Assembly (NCBI RefSeq): GCF_022348185.1
Contig: NZ_JAKRFD010000004.1
Coordinates: forward strand, 1 to 64,000
Direction of reading: 5' to 3'
DNA length: 64,000 nt
From: Epibacterium sp. Ofav1-8
GTDB taxonomy: Bacteria > Pseudomonadota > Alphaproteobacteria > Rhodobacterales > Rhodobacteraceae
Part shown: in pieces, positions 32,024 through 41,800 of the stretch
Position numbering within the stretch: the first letter of the stretch is position 1
How the letters are laid out: each line of letters starts with the position of its first letter
Position numbers and translations under genes: made by a program
Notes under the pieces: generated by a model
Database searches by the model: none
The model's input: the letters and a program-made list of their open reading frames with translations, nothing else
Told to the model about the DNA's origin: nothing

Positions 32024-33850
32024 ATGAGACCATTATTTTTCTCTCTTCTTCGTGCGGCAGCAGGCGGAATCGCACTTCTTGCGACCACGAGTCTCGCCAG
32101 TGCAGAATCAGCCCATGGCATTGCCATGTATGGCGATCCGGCGCTCGCGTCTGATTTTACGGCACTGCCCTATGTAAACCCGGATGCGCCCAAAGGCGGC
32201 ACCGTCGTGTTTGGCAATCTCGGCAGTTTTGACTCGCTCAATCCGTTCACCAACAAGGGCAATCCCCCCTGGCAAATGCGGTTCTGGGGCTACGAGAGCC
32301 TGATGGGTCGCTCCTATGATGAGCCCTTTTCCCTCTATGGGGTTCTGGCCGAATCGATTGAGACCCCGGAAGACCGATCCTGGGTGGAATTCACCCTGCG
32401 CGAGGAAGCCCGGTTTTCCGATGGCAGCCCGGTCACCGTCGAGGATGTGATCTGGTCCTATGAAACCCTCGGCACCGAAGGCAACCTGCGCTATCGCAGC
32501 TTCTGGGACAAGATCGAGACAATCGAACAAACCGGGCCGCGCAGCCTGCGGATCAGCTTTAATGTCGAGGATCGCGAACTGGCGTTGATCGCCGGGCTCC
32601 GGCCGGTGCTGAAAAAGGCGCAATGGGAGGGGACCTCCTTTGCCGATGCCGATCCCAGCGAGGTTCCCATCGGCTCCGCCCCTTACCGGGTCAGCAGTTT
32701 CGAACTTGGCCGCTCCGTCACGTTTGAACGCAACCCCGACTATTGGGGCAAGGACGTGCCGTTTCGCCGAGGCACCAACAACTTTGACGAAATGCGGTTG
32801 GAGTTTTTTGGTGATCAGACGGTTCTGTTTGAGGCCTTCAAGGCCGGAACCCTTTCGGCTGTGCGGGAATTCAATGCCGCAAAGTGGGATCGGGATTACG
32901 ACTTTGCACGCGTGCAAGATGGCGCGGTTATCAAGACTGAAATTCCCAATCAGAAACCCTCCGGCATGACCGGGCTGGTGATGAATACACGACGCGAGGC
33001 GCTGTCAGACTGGCGCGTGCGGCAGGCCCTGATCGAGGCTTTCAACTATGAATTCATCAACGACACGCTGACCGGAGGCCGCCTGCCACGGATTACGTCC
33101 TATTTTTCAAACTCCTACCTGTCGATGCAGGATGGCCCCGCAACCGGGCGCGTCGCAGAGCTCCTCACCCCCTTTGCCGACGATCTCCTGCCCGGCACGC
33201 TCGATGGTTACAGCCTGCCCGTCAGTGACGGCAGCGCACGCAATCGTGCCAACCTGCGCCGTGCGCGCACGCTGCTGGAAGAGGCCGGCTGGACGATCAC
33301 CGACGGCGCATTGACCAACGCCGATGGCGAACAGATGCAGCTCAAGGTCCTGCTGCAACACGGCAACCTCGGTGAAGAGGAGATGCAAAAGGCCGTCGAG
33401 ATCTACGCCAGCGCCCTGGAACGGCTGGGCATTTCGCTCACGACCGATCTGGTCGACAGCGCGCAATACGTCGAGCGTCAGAACGAATACGACTTTGACC
33501 TGACATTCTTCCGTCGCGCCCTGTCTCTCAGCCCCGGCAATGAGCAGATACTTTATTGGGGCAGCAACGGCATAGACGCGCCCGGTTCCCGCAATCTCAT
33601 GGGCATGGACAGCCCGGCGGCAGAGGCGATGATCCAGCACATGCTGACCACCAGCTCCGCTGAGGAGTTCATTGCCGCCACCCGCGCCTTGGACCGCATC
33701 CTGACCGCGGGGCGCTATGTGATTCCGATCTGGCAATACGCAAAGAGCCGTATCGCCCATGACGCCACCATGAGATACCCGATGCGCATCCCGATCTACG
33801 GCGACGGACACCACTACATGCCCGAGGTCTGGTGGCACGCGCAGGATTGA
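32024..33850 (+). CDS. Extracellular solute-binding protein, family 5 (YejA-like)
   Basis: The product is 608 aa with a signal peptide (LLRAAAGGIALLATTSLASA) cleaved near residue 27. Family 5 features are VNPDAPKGGTVVFGNLGSFD, ARFSDGSPVTVEDVIWSYE, APYRVSSFELGRSVTFERNP and the C-terminal IPIWQYAKSRIAHD. It resembles YejA-type periplasmic peptide binders. No permease or ATPase genes are adjacent, so it is an orphan component here. A candidate small RNA is divergent from it. Confidence 0.92.
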   Translation: MRPLFFSLLRAAAGGIALLATTSLASAESAHGIAMYGDPALASDFTALPYVNPDAPKGGTVVFGNLGSFDSLNPFTNKGNPPWQMRFWGYESLMGRSYDEPFSLYGVLAESIETPEDRSWVEFTLREEARFSDGSPVTVEDVIWSYETLGTEGNLRYRSFWDKIETIEQTGPRSLRISFNVEDRELALIAGLRPVLKKAQWEGTSFADADPSEVPIGSAPYRVSSFELGRSVTFERNPDYWGKDVPFRRGTNNFDEMRLEFFGDQTVLFEAFKAGTLSAVREFNAAKWDRDYDFARVQDGAVIKTEIPNQKPSGMTGLVMNTRREALSDWRVRQALIEAFNYEFINDTLTGGRLPRITSYFSNSYLSMQDGPATGRVAELLTPFADDLLPGTLDGYSLPVSDGSARNRANLRRARTLLEEAGWTITDGALTNADGEQMQLKVLLQHGNLGEEEMQKAVEIYASALERLGISLTTDLVDSAQYVERQNEYDFDLTFFRRALSLSPGNEQILYWGSNGIDAPGSRNLMGMDSPAAEAMIQHMLTTSSAEEFIAATRALDRILTAGRYVIPIWQYAKSRIAHDATMRYPMRIPIYGDGHHYMPEVWWHAQD

Positions 33851-33864
33851 GATCCAGCCCCTAG

Positions 33865-33897
33865 ACGGCCCGCCTCGCAATGAGTGGGCCGTTTTTG
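33865..33897 (+). terminator. Intrinsic terminator after the solute-binding protein
   Basis: ACGGCCC (33865-33871) pairs with GGGCCGT (33886-33892), followed by TTTTT. The next 210 bp to the small gene at 34110 show no other feature. Confidence 0.8.
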
Positions 33898-34109
33898 CCA
33901 GCAATCCCCTGACCTTAGCAACGCACCCTTGCGCCAACTGCCAGTGCCCTACTGATTTTCCAGAGGGTCAGTATAACTAAAATCAAATTTCATTCAGGCG
34001 AAGCTTTGCCAAATATTGCAAAACCTTCAAGAAACGCTGACAGAGCGACTGTTTCTTGCTACATTCAGCATCACGAATTCGGATTGTGTCCCAGGGTGTG
34101 AGGGTTGCG

Positions 34110-34328
34110 ATGATTGAATTGAACGAAGTGAACCTTGCGCGCAGCCTGCCACGCTTGCAGCAACGATTTCCCGATCTCGTTGTCGATAGTGTTGTCAGTG
34201 CGATGACCCAGACCGACGAGCTGATCCAGGCCGTTGCCTCTGCCCAGGGAATATCCCTCACCGAAGCCCGCGAAGAGATGCGGGATTTTTTATATCTGGA
34301 GAGTCTGCGCGAAGAGCTGACCGCCTGA
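34110..34328 (+). CDS. Small hypothetical protein
   Basis: The product is 72 aa, acidic and helical: MIELNEVNLARSLPRLQQRF, then SAMTQTDELIQAVA and LTEAREEMRDFLYLESLREE. No family is recognised. GAGGG lies 7-11 nt before ATG 34110, which is preferred to an in-frame TTG at 34056. It stands alone between a terminator and the convergent XRE-cupin gene. Confidence 0.65.
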   Translation: MIELNEVNLARSLPRLQQRFPDLVVDSVVSAMTQTDELIQAVASAQGISLTEAREEMRDFLYLESLREELTA

Positions 34329-34397
34329 AGCCGCCTGCGGCTGGTTCCGACCCGACGGTGAGACGCCACTCGGATCGGGGTTAGCGTCATGCGTCCG

Positions 34398-35021
34398 TCA
34401 GGCCAATGATGTGACCCAGAGGATCGTCGCATCCTCGGGGCTGACGGACACCACGTTGTGCCCCATCGCCCCATCGTAATAGGCGCTGTCGCCACGGCGC
34501 ATTTCCACCGGCTCGTAAAACTCGGTATAAAGCGTCACGACCCCGGTCAGCACGTATAGAAACTCTTCGCCGTCATGGCGCACCCAGCCGTCGAACTCAT
34601 CGAGCCTGCGCGCCCGCACCCGTGCGCGGTAAGGCAACATATGTTTGCGGGTCAGCCCGTCCGCCAACAGTTCGTGCTCGTAGGTGGCAGTGGCATGGGC
34701 TGAACCCTCGCCGAATTTTGTCACTGTCATGCGCCCGTTGACCTGATCGCGCTGGGGCGGCGTGAACAACTGCGGCACCGAGATCTGCAGGCCGACCGCC
34801 AGCTTCTTCAACGCCTCATAGGTCGGTGACATCTGACCGTTTTCGATCTTGGAGAGCGTCGAACGCGCCAGCCCCGCCTGATTGGCGGCGTGCTCCAACG
34901 TCCAGTCACGCTGTTTGCGCAACTCCCTGACCCGAGCCCCCAGATCAAGGGGTTCCGGTTCACGTTCCTCGCCATTGGCATGGGCGATGGAAATCAGTGT
35001 CTTCGGGTCGCGGTCTACCAT
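34398..35021 (-). CDS. XRE-family transcriptional regulator with cupin domain
   Basis: The product is 207 aa. The helix-turn-helix is at residues 30-80 (RVRELRKQRDWTLEHAANQA, then ARSTLSKIENGQ), and a cupin domain follows (VRHDGEEFLYVLTGVVTLYT and RRGDSAYYDGAMGHNV). Proteins of this type sense small ligands and often regulate a neighbouring catabolic gene. It is divergent from an acyl-CoA ligase gene with 76 bp between starts, which is the likely target. Confidence 0.9.
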   Translation of the reverse strand: MVDRDPKTLISIAHANGEEREPEPLDLGARVRELRKQRDWTLEHAANQAGLARSTLSKIENGQMSPTYEALKKLAVGLQISVPQLFTPPQRDQVNGRMTVTKFGEGSAHATATYEHELLADGLTRKHMLPYRARVRARRLDEFDGWVRHDGEEFLYVLTGVVTLYTEFYEPVEMRRGDSAYYDGAMGHNVVSVSPEDATILWVTSLA

Positions 35022-35097
35022 GAAAGTCCTATAGTGGCGCCTTCGCGGCCTTGCAACGCCGACTTGCTCCGATGCGCGCCCCGGGGTAGTCAGATTC

Positions 35098-36606
35098 ATG
35101 CTTTCTATCTTCGATCAGGGTCAGCACCCGCCTTGTCCGGCCCCTTTCAACCTGGCAGCGCATGTCCTGCAACATGCCGGTGACCGTGCAGCGCATCCGG
35201 CCGTCGTGATTGCAGGCGCAAACGGCGACGAGGTCTGGACCTATGCCCGTTTTGAAACCGCAGTGCGCGGCATCGCCACCGGCCTGATCGAGGCCGGGCT
35301 CAAACCCGGTGACCTACTGCTGATGCGGTTGGGAAACACGGTGGAATTCCCGCAAGTGTTCCTCGCCGCGATCTCTGTCGGCCTGATCCCGGTGCCCACC
35401 TCGGCGCAGCTGACCGCGCCCGAAGTCGCGCAGATCATCGCCGATCTGTCACCCGCTGCCGTGGTGCGTGCCCCGGATGTGGTCAGCGCTCCGCACGCCA
35501 GAGAAATCCCGCTGGCAGAAATCCGACGGATGCAGAGCCTGGCCGCCGCGCCATATGACCTCGGCGCGCCGGACCGCCTTGCCTATGTGGTCTATACATC
35601 GGGCACCGGCGGCACGCCCCGGGCCGTGGCGCATGCCCACCGCGCGGTGTGGGCGCGGCAGATGATGATCCGGGACTGGGCCGCACTGTCCGCCTCTGAT
35701 CGTCTGCTGCATGCAGGCGCGTTCAACTGGACCTTTACGCTTGGCACCGGGATCATGGATCCGCTGTCGCTTGGGGCCACCGCAATCATTCCCGCACCAG
35801 ATGTGGATCTGACCGCTCTGCCTGCGCTCCTTGACAGATCTCAGGCAAGTGTTTTTGCTGCTGTACCGGGCGTATACAGAAAGATATTGAAGCAGGAGCC
35901 TCTGCCCGAACTGACCCATCTGCGACATGGGCTGGCCGCCGGGGAGAAACTGCCCGCCGATCTGCGCGAACACTGGCAGCAAGGCACCGGCACCCCGATC
36001 TACGAAGCCTTCGGCATGTCGGAATGCTCCACCTTCGTGTCCTCGGCTCCGCATCGCCCCTCGGATGGTGCCATGCTGGGCACGCCGCAGACCGGACGCC
36101 GGGTGGCCATCCTGTCGGACGAGGGCCCCGTCCCGATCGGAACCGAAGGGATCATTGCCATCCATCGCGACGATCCGGGGCTGATGCTGCGCTACCTCCA
36201 TGCGCCCGAGGCAACGCAAGCACGGTTTCGCGGCGAGTGGTTCCTGACCGGGGACAGAGGCATCATGCACGAGACCGGTGAAATCGAATACTGCGGCCGC
36301 GATGATGACATGCTGAATGCGGGTGGCTATCGCGTGTCTCCTCTGGAGATTGAGAAAGTCTTTGCAACCCACGACAGGATAACACAATTCGCAGCTGCCG
36401 AAGTGGAAGTGAAACCAGGGGTGCGCATCATTGCGGGGTTTTATTCCGGTCGCGAAGACGTGACCGATGCCGAGCTTCAGGCTTTTGCAAGCACGCAGCT
36501 GGCAGCGTACAAGCGCCCCAAAGCCTATAAACGCCTGACCGAGTTGCCGAGCAACCCCAATGGCAAACTCCTGCGCCGGGCCCTGCCCGATCTGTTCAAG
36601 GATTAG
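35098..36606 (+). CDS. Acyl-CoA synthetase (AMP-binding; benzoate-CoA ligase-like)
   Basis: The product is 502 aa. The ATP loop is YTSGTGGTPRAVAHAH, the A5 motif is YEAFGMSECSTF, the A7-A8 region has GEWFLTGDRG and GRDDDMLNAGGYRVSPLEIE, and the catalytic lysine is in PSNPNGKLLRR. It forms an acyl-CoA from an acid, ATP and CoA. The overall pattern suggests benzoate-CoA ligase relatives, but the substrate cannot be read. It is followed after 3 bp by a DsbA-like gene. Confidence 0.88.
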   Translation: MLSIFDQGQHPPCPAPFNLAAHVLQHAGDRAAHPAVVIAGANGDEVWTYARFETAVRGIATGLIEAGLKPGDLLLMRLGNTVEFPQVFLAAISVGLIPVPTSAQLTAPEVAQIIADLSPAAVVRAPDVVSAPHAREIPLAEIRRMQSLAAAPYDLGAPDRLAYVVYTSGTGGTPRAVAHAHRAVWARQMMIRDWAALSASDRLLHAGAFNWTFTLGTGIMDPLSLGATAIIPAPDVDLTALPALLDRSQASVFAAVPGVYRKILKQEPLPELTHLRHGLAAGEKLPADLREHWQQGTGTPIYEAFGMSECSTFVSSAPHRPSDGAMLGTPQTGRRVAILSDEGPVPIGTEGIIAIHRDDPGLMLRYLHAPEATQARFRGEWFLTGDRGIMHETGEIEYCGRDDDMLNAGGYRVSPLEIEKVFATHDRITQFAAAEVEVKPGVRIIAGFYSGREDVTDAELQAFASTQLAAYKRPKAYKRLTELPSNPNGKLLRRALPDLFKD

Positions 36607-36609
36607 AAA

Positions 36610-37311
36610 ATGACCGAGCCAAACCTGCCGCCCCATGTGAAACTCGACATCCTGTCGGATCCGATCTGCCCCTGGTGCTATATCGGCAAGACCCTGTTGG
36701 ACCGGGCGCTCGCCGCCGAACCGGATCACCCCTTCGTGGTGGAGTGGCATCCCTTTCAGCTGAACCCGGAGATGCCGGCCGACGGCATGGATCGTCGCGC
36801 CTATCTGGAAGCCAAATTCGGCGGTAAGGACAATGCCGTCAACGTCTATGCCGAGATCGCAAAACATGCCGAGGCCGCTGGCGTGAAGATCAACTTCGAA
36901 GCCATGCAGCGCACCCCGAACACCATCGACGCCCACCGTCTGATCCATTGGGCCGGTCTGGAGGCCAAACAGTCCGAGGTGGTCGACGCGCTGTTTGACG
37001 CCTATTTCGTGGCCGGCAAAGACATCGGCGATGCGGCGGTTCTGGCCGATGTGGCCGCCGACGCCGGGCTGGAGCGCGCGGTGATCGAAAAACTCCTGGC
37101 CAGTGACAATGACATCCAGGCCATTCGCGACCGGGACGCGCATTCGCGCGAGATGGGCGTGAACTCCGTCCCGACCTTCATTATTGCAAACCAGCATGTG
37201 GTGCCCGGTGCGCAGCAACCGGAGCTTTGGGCCCAGGTGATCGCCGACATCAAATCGCAGCTTGCCAGCGCGTCGTCTGCTGAAGATGAGGAAACCCCTA
37301 CACAACATTGA
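36610..37311 (+). CDS. DsbA-family oxidoreductase (FrnE-like)
   Basis: The product is 233 aa. The redox motif CPWC is at residues 20-23 and the cis-proline loop is SVPTFIIANQ. The large helical insertion is of the FrnE/2-hydroxychromene-2-carboxylate isomerase type. There is no signal peptide, so it acts in the cytoplasm, either as a thiol oxidoreductase or a glutathione-dependent isomerase. It is in one operon with the acyl-CoA ligase (3-bp gap), which hints at aromatic compound metabolism. Confidence 0.9.
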   Translation: MTEPNLPPHVKLDILSDPICPWCYIGKTLLDRALAAEPDHPFVVEWHPFQLNPEMPADGMDRRAYLEAKFGGKDNAVNVYAEIAKHAEAAGVKINFEAMQRTPNTIDAHRLIHWAGLEAKQSEVVDALFDAYFVAGKDIGDAAVLADVAADAGLERAVIEKLLASDNDIQAIRDRDAHSREMGVNSVPTFIIANQHVVPGAQQPELWAQVIADIKSQLASASSAEDEETPTQH

Positions 37312-37502
37312 TGCCAAATACTTTTTAAAACCCAACGGATCAGGGTGGTTGCGCGGATTACGCGCAATGCACATATGTCTGTGCGTACATTTAACAATTG
37401 AAGCGCTTTTCGGCATGCACAATCCATGTTAGCGCCGGGGCACCGGCCTCCGAACCCGGGGCGATGTCCGCCCCCGTTCATGTCGCCGGCAGAGGTTTAC
37501 AG

Positions 37503-38726
37503 ATGACAGAACACCCTAAATCCACCTTGTCGCAGGGCGAATTCATCGCCCTGATCGCAATGATGTTTGCAACCATCGCCTTTTCGATCGATGCCATGCT
37601 GCCAGCGCTTCCGGATATTGGCGCAACTCTGAGCCCGGATGACACCAACCGCGCCCAGTTGATCGTGACCTCCTTTGTCATGGGCATGGGGCTTGGCACT
37701 TTCTTTACCGGCCCGCTGTCCGATGCCTTTGGCCGCAAGCCGGTCATTTACGTGGGGTCGGCGCTCTATTGCATGGGCGCGCTGGCCGCGTATTTCAGCC
37801 AATCCCTCGAAACCATCCTGATCTCGCGGGTGCTGATGGGCCTCGGGGCCGCAGCGCCGCGTGTGGTGGCCATCGCCATCGTGCGCGACCTCTATGTGGG
37901 GCGGGACATGGCGCGGATCATGTCGCTTGCAATGATGATCTTCACGCTGGTGCCCGCATTTGCACCACTTCTGGGCAGCGGCATTATCGCGCTGACAGAC
38001 TGGCGCGGGATTTTTGCGGCCTTTGCGCTGTTTTCCGTCATTATCGTGCTCTGGATGGGGTTCCGTCTTCAGGAACCGCTGCGCAAGGAAGACCGTCGCC
38101 CCTTCCGCCTGCCGCAATTGCTCAGCGCGCTGCGGGAAATGGTCAACCATCCCACCGTGAGGCTGTCGATCCTGGCCCAGACCTTCTGCATGTCGATGCT
38201 GTTCACCATGATCGTCATGGTGCAGCCGGTATATGAAATCGTGTTTGAGCGCGCCGAGAGCTTTCCGATCTGGTTCATGATCGTCGCCCTGATGGCGGGC
38301 AGCGCCAGTTTCCTCAACGCCTCTCTGGTGGGACGTGTGGGGATGCGTCGCATGGTGACATGGGCCCTGGGGGCACAGATCTGCGCCAGCAGCGTGATGT
38401 TCCTGGCCACCGGCTTCACCATCGCCGAACCGATGAATTTCTACATGTTTGTGGCCTGGCAAACCAGCGTGTTCTTCATGGTCGGATTGACGCTCGGCAA
38501 TCTGAACGCGATCGCGATGGAGCCGATGGGCCATATCGCCGGTCTTGCCGCCTCGGTCATGGGGGCGATCTCCACGGTGGTGGCCGCCATCATCGCCGCC
38601 CCGATCGGCTTGTTGTTTGACGGCACCATCGTCCCACTGGTGATGGGCGTGCTTGGGACTGCGTTTCTTGCCTTCCTGACCATGCTGTGGATGGGTCGCG
38701 TCGAAGCGATGACCGCACCGGCCTGA
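37503..38726 (+). CDS. MFS transporter, Bcr/CflA-like multidrug exporter
   Basis: The product is 407 aa with 12 predicted membrane helices. The MFS loop signature GPLSDAFGRKPVIYVG lies between helices 2 and 3, and the first helix reads FATIAFSIDAMLPALPDIGA, which is the drug-resistance (DHA1, Bcr/CflA) pattern. ATG 37503 has AGAGG upstream; ATG 37464 is an alternative. The 190 bp before it show no clear regulator site. Confidence 0.9.
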   Translation: MTEHPKSTLSQGEFIALIAMMFATIAFSIDAMLPALPDIGATLSPDDTNRAQLIVTSFVMGMGLGTFFTGPLSDAFGRKPVIYVGSALYCMGALAAYFSQSLETILISRVLMGLGAAAPRVVAIAIVRDLYVGRDMARIMSLAMMIFTLVPAFAPLLGSGIIALTDWRGIFAAFALFSVIIVLWMGFRLQEPLRKEDRRPFRLPQLLSALREMVNHPTVRLSILAQTFCMSMLFTMIVMVQPVYEIVFERAESFPIWFMIVALMAGSASFLNASLVGRVGMRRMVTWALGAQICASSVMFLATGFTIAEPMNFYMFVAWQTSVFFMVGLTLGNLNAIAMEPMGHIAGLAASVMGAISTVVAAIIAAPIGLLFDGTIVPLVMGVLGTAFLAFLTMLWMGRVEAMTAPA

Positions 38727-38767
38727 CAACGCCCTGACCTGAAAATACTAGGTTATCAAATGATTAT

Positions 38768-38798
38768 GCGGCGCTGCTCAGGTATCGAGCAGCGCCGC
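38768..38798. terminator. Perfect 12-bp hairpin between convergent genes
   Basis: GCGGCGCTGCTC pairs with GAGCAGCGCCGC around a 7-nt loop. Neither side has a U tract. It lies between the MFS gene and mfd and probably acts as a transcription or mRNA-end barrier for both. Confidence 0.6.
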
Positions 38799-38844
38799 AC
38801 TCCGTTAAGGACCACCTAAACAAAACAGAGGGTGTATGTTCGCC

Positions 38845-41800
38845 TCACTGAGGTTTGCGCGCCTTCTTCTTCTCGGCCACGACCTTTTCGGCCAGATCCC
38901 GGGCGATCGCAAAGGCCCCCTTGATCTTGTCGCTGTCCTTCTTCCAGTCCCGGCGCACCACGATCTTGTTGTCCTTGACCTTGGCCAGGCCGTCTTGCGA
39001 CTGAATGAACTCCACCAATCCCTGTGGCGAGGCAAACTTGTCGTTGTGAAACTGTAGCGTTGCACCCTTGGGCCCGCCGTCCAACTTGGCGATACCCGCT
39101 TTCTTGCACATCGCCTTGATCCGAACAACGAGCATCAACGTGTTGACCTCCTTGGGCAATTTCCCAAATCTGTCGATCAGCTCTGCGGCAAACCCCTCCA
39201 GTTCGACCTTCGTCGACAGGGACGACAGACGCCGGTAGAGGCCCAGCCGCACATCGAGGTCGGGAACATAATCCTCCGGTATCAGCACCGGCACCCCGAG
39301 GTTGATCTGCGGCGCCCATTGCTCGTCGCCTTCGGTCAGCCCCTCGACCTCACCGGATTTGATCTTGGCGATCGCCTCTTCCAGCATCGATTGGTACAGC
39401 TCATAGCCCACATCGCGCATCTGTCCCGATTGCTCTTCGCCCAGCAGATTGCCGGCGCCCCGAATATCAAGATCCTGCGAGGCAAGCGTGAAGCCGGCGC
39501 CAAGCGTGTCGAGAGAGCCAAGCACCCGCAGCCGCTTTTCCGCCGTATCGGTCAGGCGCTGACGCGGGCGTGTGGTCAGATAGGCATAGGCGCGTGTCTT
39601 CGAGCGCCCGACACGGCCGCGGATCTGATAGAGCTGCGCCAGGCCGAACATATCCGCACGATGCACCACCATGGTGTTTGCGGTTGGAATATCGAGACCG
39701 GACTCAACGATCGTGGTGGCCAGCAGGATGTCATACTTGCCGTCATAGAAGGCATTCATACGGTCATCGAGCTCCCCGGCCGCCATCTGCCCATGCGCAA
39801 CCACATAGCTCAGCTCCGGCAGCTGCTCCTTGAGGAATTCCTCGATCTCCGGAAGATCGGAAATGCGCGGCACCACATAGAAACTCTGCCCACCGCGATA
39901 ATGCTCGCGCAGCAGAGCCTCGCGGATGGTAATGGCATCAAACTCGGCCACATAGGTGCGGATCGACAGACGGTCCACCGGCGGCGTACCAATTATCGAA
40001 AGATCCCGGACACCTGTAAGGCTGAGTTGAAGCGTTCTCGGGATCGGCGTCGCGGTCAGGGTCAGGACGTGAATATCCGTCCGCAGCTGTTTCAGGCGCT
40101 CCTTATGCGCCACGCCAAAATGCTGTTCTTCATCAATGATGAGCAGCCCAAGGTTCTGAAACCGAATGTTCTTGGCCAACAGCGCATGGGTGCCGACCAC
40201 AATATCGACGGTCCCCTTGGCCAGGCCTTCGCGGGTCTGGCTCGCTTCCTTTGAACTGACAAAGCGCGACAACTGCCTGACTTCCAACGGGAATCCCCGA
40301 AACCGCTCCTTGAAGCCGGCGGCGTGCTGACGCGCCAGCAGCGTCGTGGGCGCGACAATGGCCACTTGCAGACCCGACATCGCCGCAACAAAGGCCGCCC
40401 GCATCGCCACCTCGGTCTTGCCAAAGCCGACATCGCCACAGATGAGGCGATCCATCGGCTGCCCGGAATGCAGGTCCTCCATCACCTCCTCGATCGCCCG
40501 AAGCTGATCGTCGGTTTCCTGATAGGGGAAGCGCGCCGAGAACTCCTCCCAGGCATGCGGTGGCGGATCCATCACCGGCGCCTTGCGCAGGGCACGCTCT
40601 GCGGCGATCCGGATCAACCGGTCGGCCATCTCGCGAATACGTTCCTTGAGCCGCGCCTTCTTGGCCTGCCAGGCGCCGCCGCCCAGCTTGTCGAGCAGCC
40701 CCTCGTCATGACCGTATTTGGACAGCAGCTCGATGTTCTCGACCGGCAGATACAGTTTGCTCTGCTCGGCATATTCCAGCAGCAGGCATTCATGCGCAGC
40801 ACCCGCCGCCGTGACCACTTCCAAGCCCATGTAGCGCCCGATCCCGTGGTCGACGTGAACCACCAGATCCCCGGGGGTAAGGGATTGAGCTTCGGTCAGG
40901 AAGTTCTCGGCTTTCCGACGTTTTTTGGGTTTCCGGATCAGTCGATCGCCGAGGACATCCTGTTCCGAAATGACCGTCATATCCGGCGCTTCAAAGCCAT
41001 GCTCCAGCGCCCAGACCGCCAGATGCAGCCCTGATTTTCCTATTCTGGTGCCATCAGAAACGGGGATCGTTTCCGCCAGCCCTTCATCCTCGATCAGCCC
41101 ACTGAGGCGCTCGCGCGCGCCTTCCGAATAGGAGGCCACAACCACCGGTCCCTGCGTCATCCGCGCTTTAATATGATCCGCCAGGGCCCCAAACAGGCTG
41201 ATGTTTTCCTGCTGACGTTCCGGTGCAAAGTTACGCCCGATCCGCCCGCCGGCATCCACCACGCCGGGACCGCTGGCCTGCGGCAGCGGGTGGAACTGAA
41301 CAGACCGGCACGCCGCCACCTGCTGATCCCAGGCGGCCTCATCCAGATACAAGAGCTGCGGCGGGGTCGGCTTGTACACCGAATCCATCCGCCCCTTGGC
41401 ATCCATCGCATGCTTGCGGGTCTCATACTGATCCGCGATACTCTCCCAGCGGGCAATCCGGGCCGGTGTCAGCTGGTCATCCAGGGTGACCGTGGCGTCC
41501 GGCAGGTAGTCAAACAGGGTTTCCAGCCGCTCGTGAAAAAACGGCAGCCAATGCTCCATCCCCTGATGCTTTCGCCCGGCGGAGACCGCTTCATACAGCG
41601 GATCGTCGCTGCCTGCGGCGCCAAACTCGATCCGGTAATTCTGCCGAAAGCGGGTGATCGCCGCCTCGTCGAGGATCACCTCCGAAACCGGCGCCAGTTC
41701 CACCCGGTCCAGCTTTTCGGTCGTCCGCTGCGTCGCCGGATCAAACCGCCGCGCGCCATCCAGTACATCACCAAAGAGATCAAGCCGCACCGGCCCGCTA

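Noticed and set aside
31945-32127. Leftward 60-codon frame over the start of the solute-binding protein
   Set aside because: It is mostly antisense to a signal peptide region; only a 14-codon end lies outside, and the predicted transcript would begin about at its last ATG.
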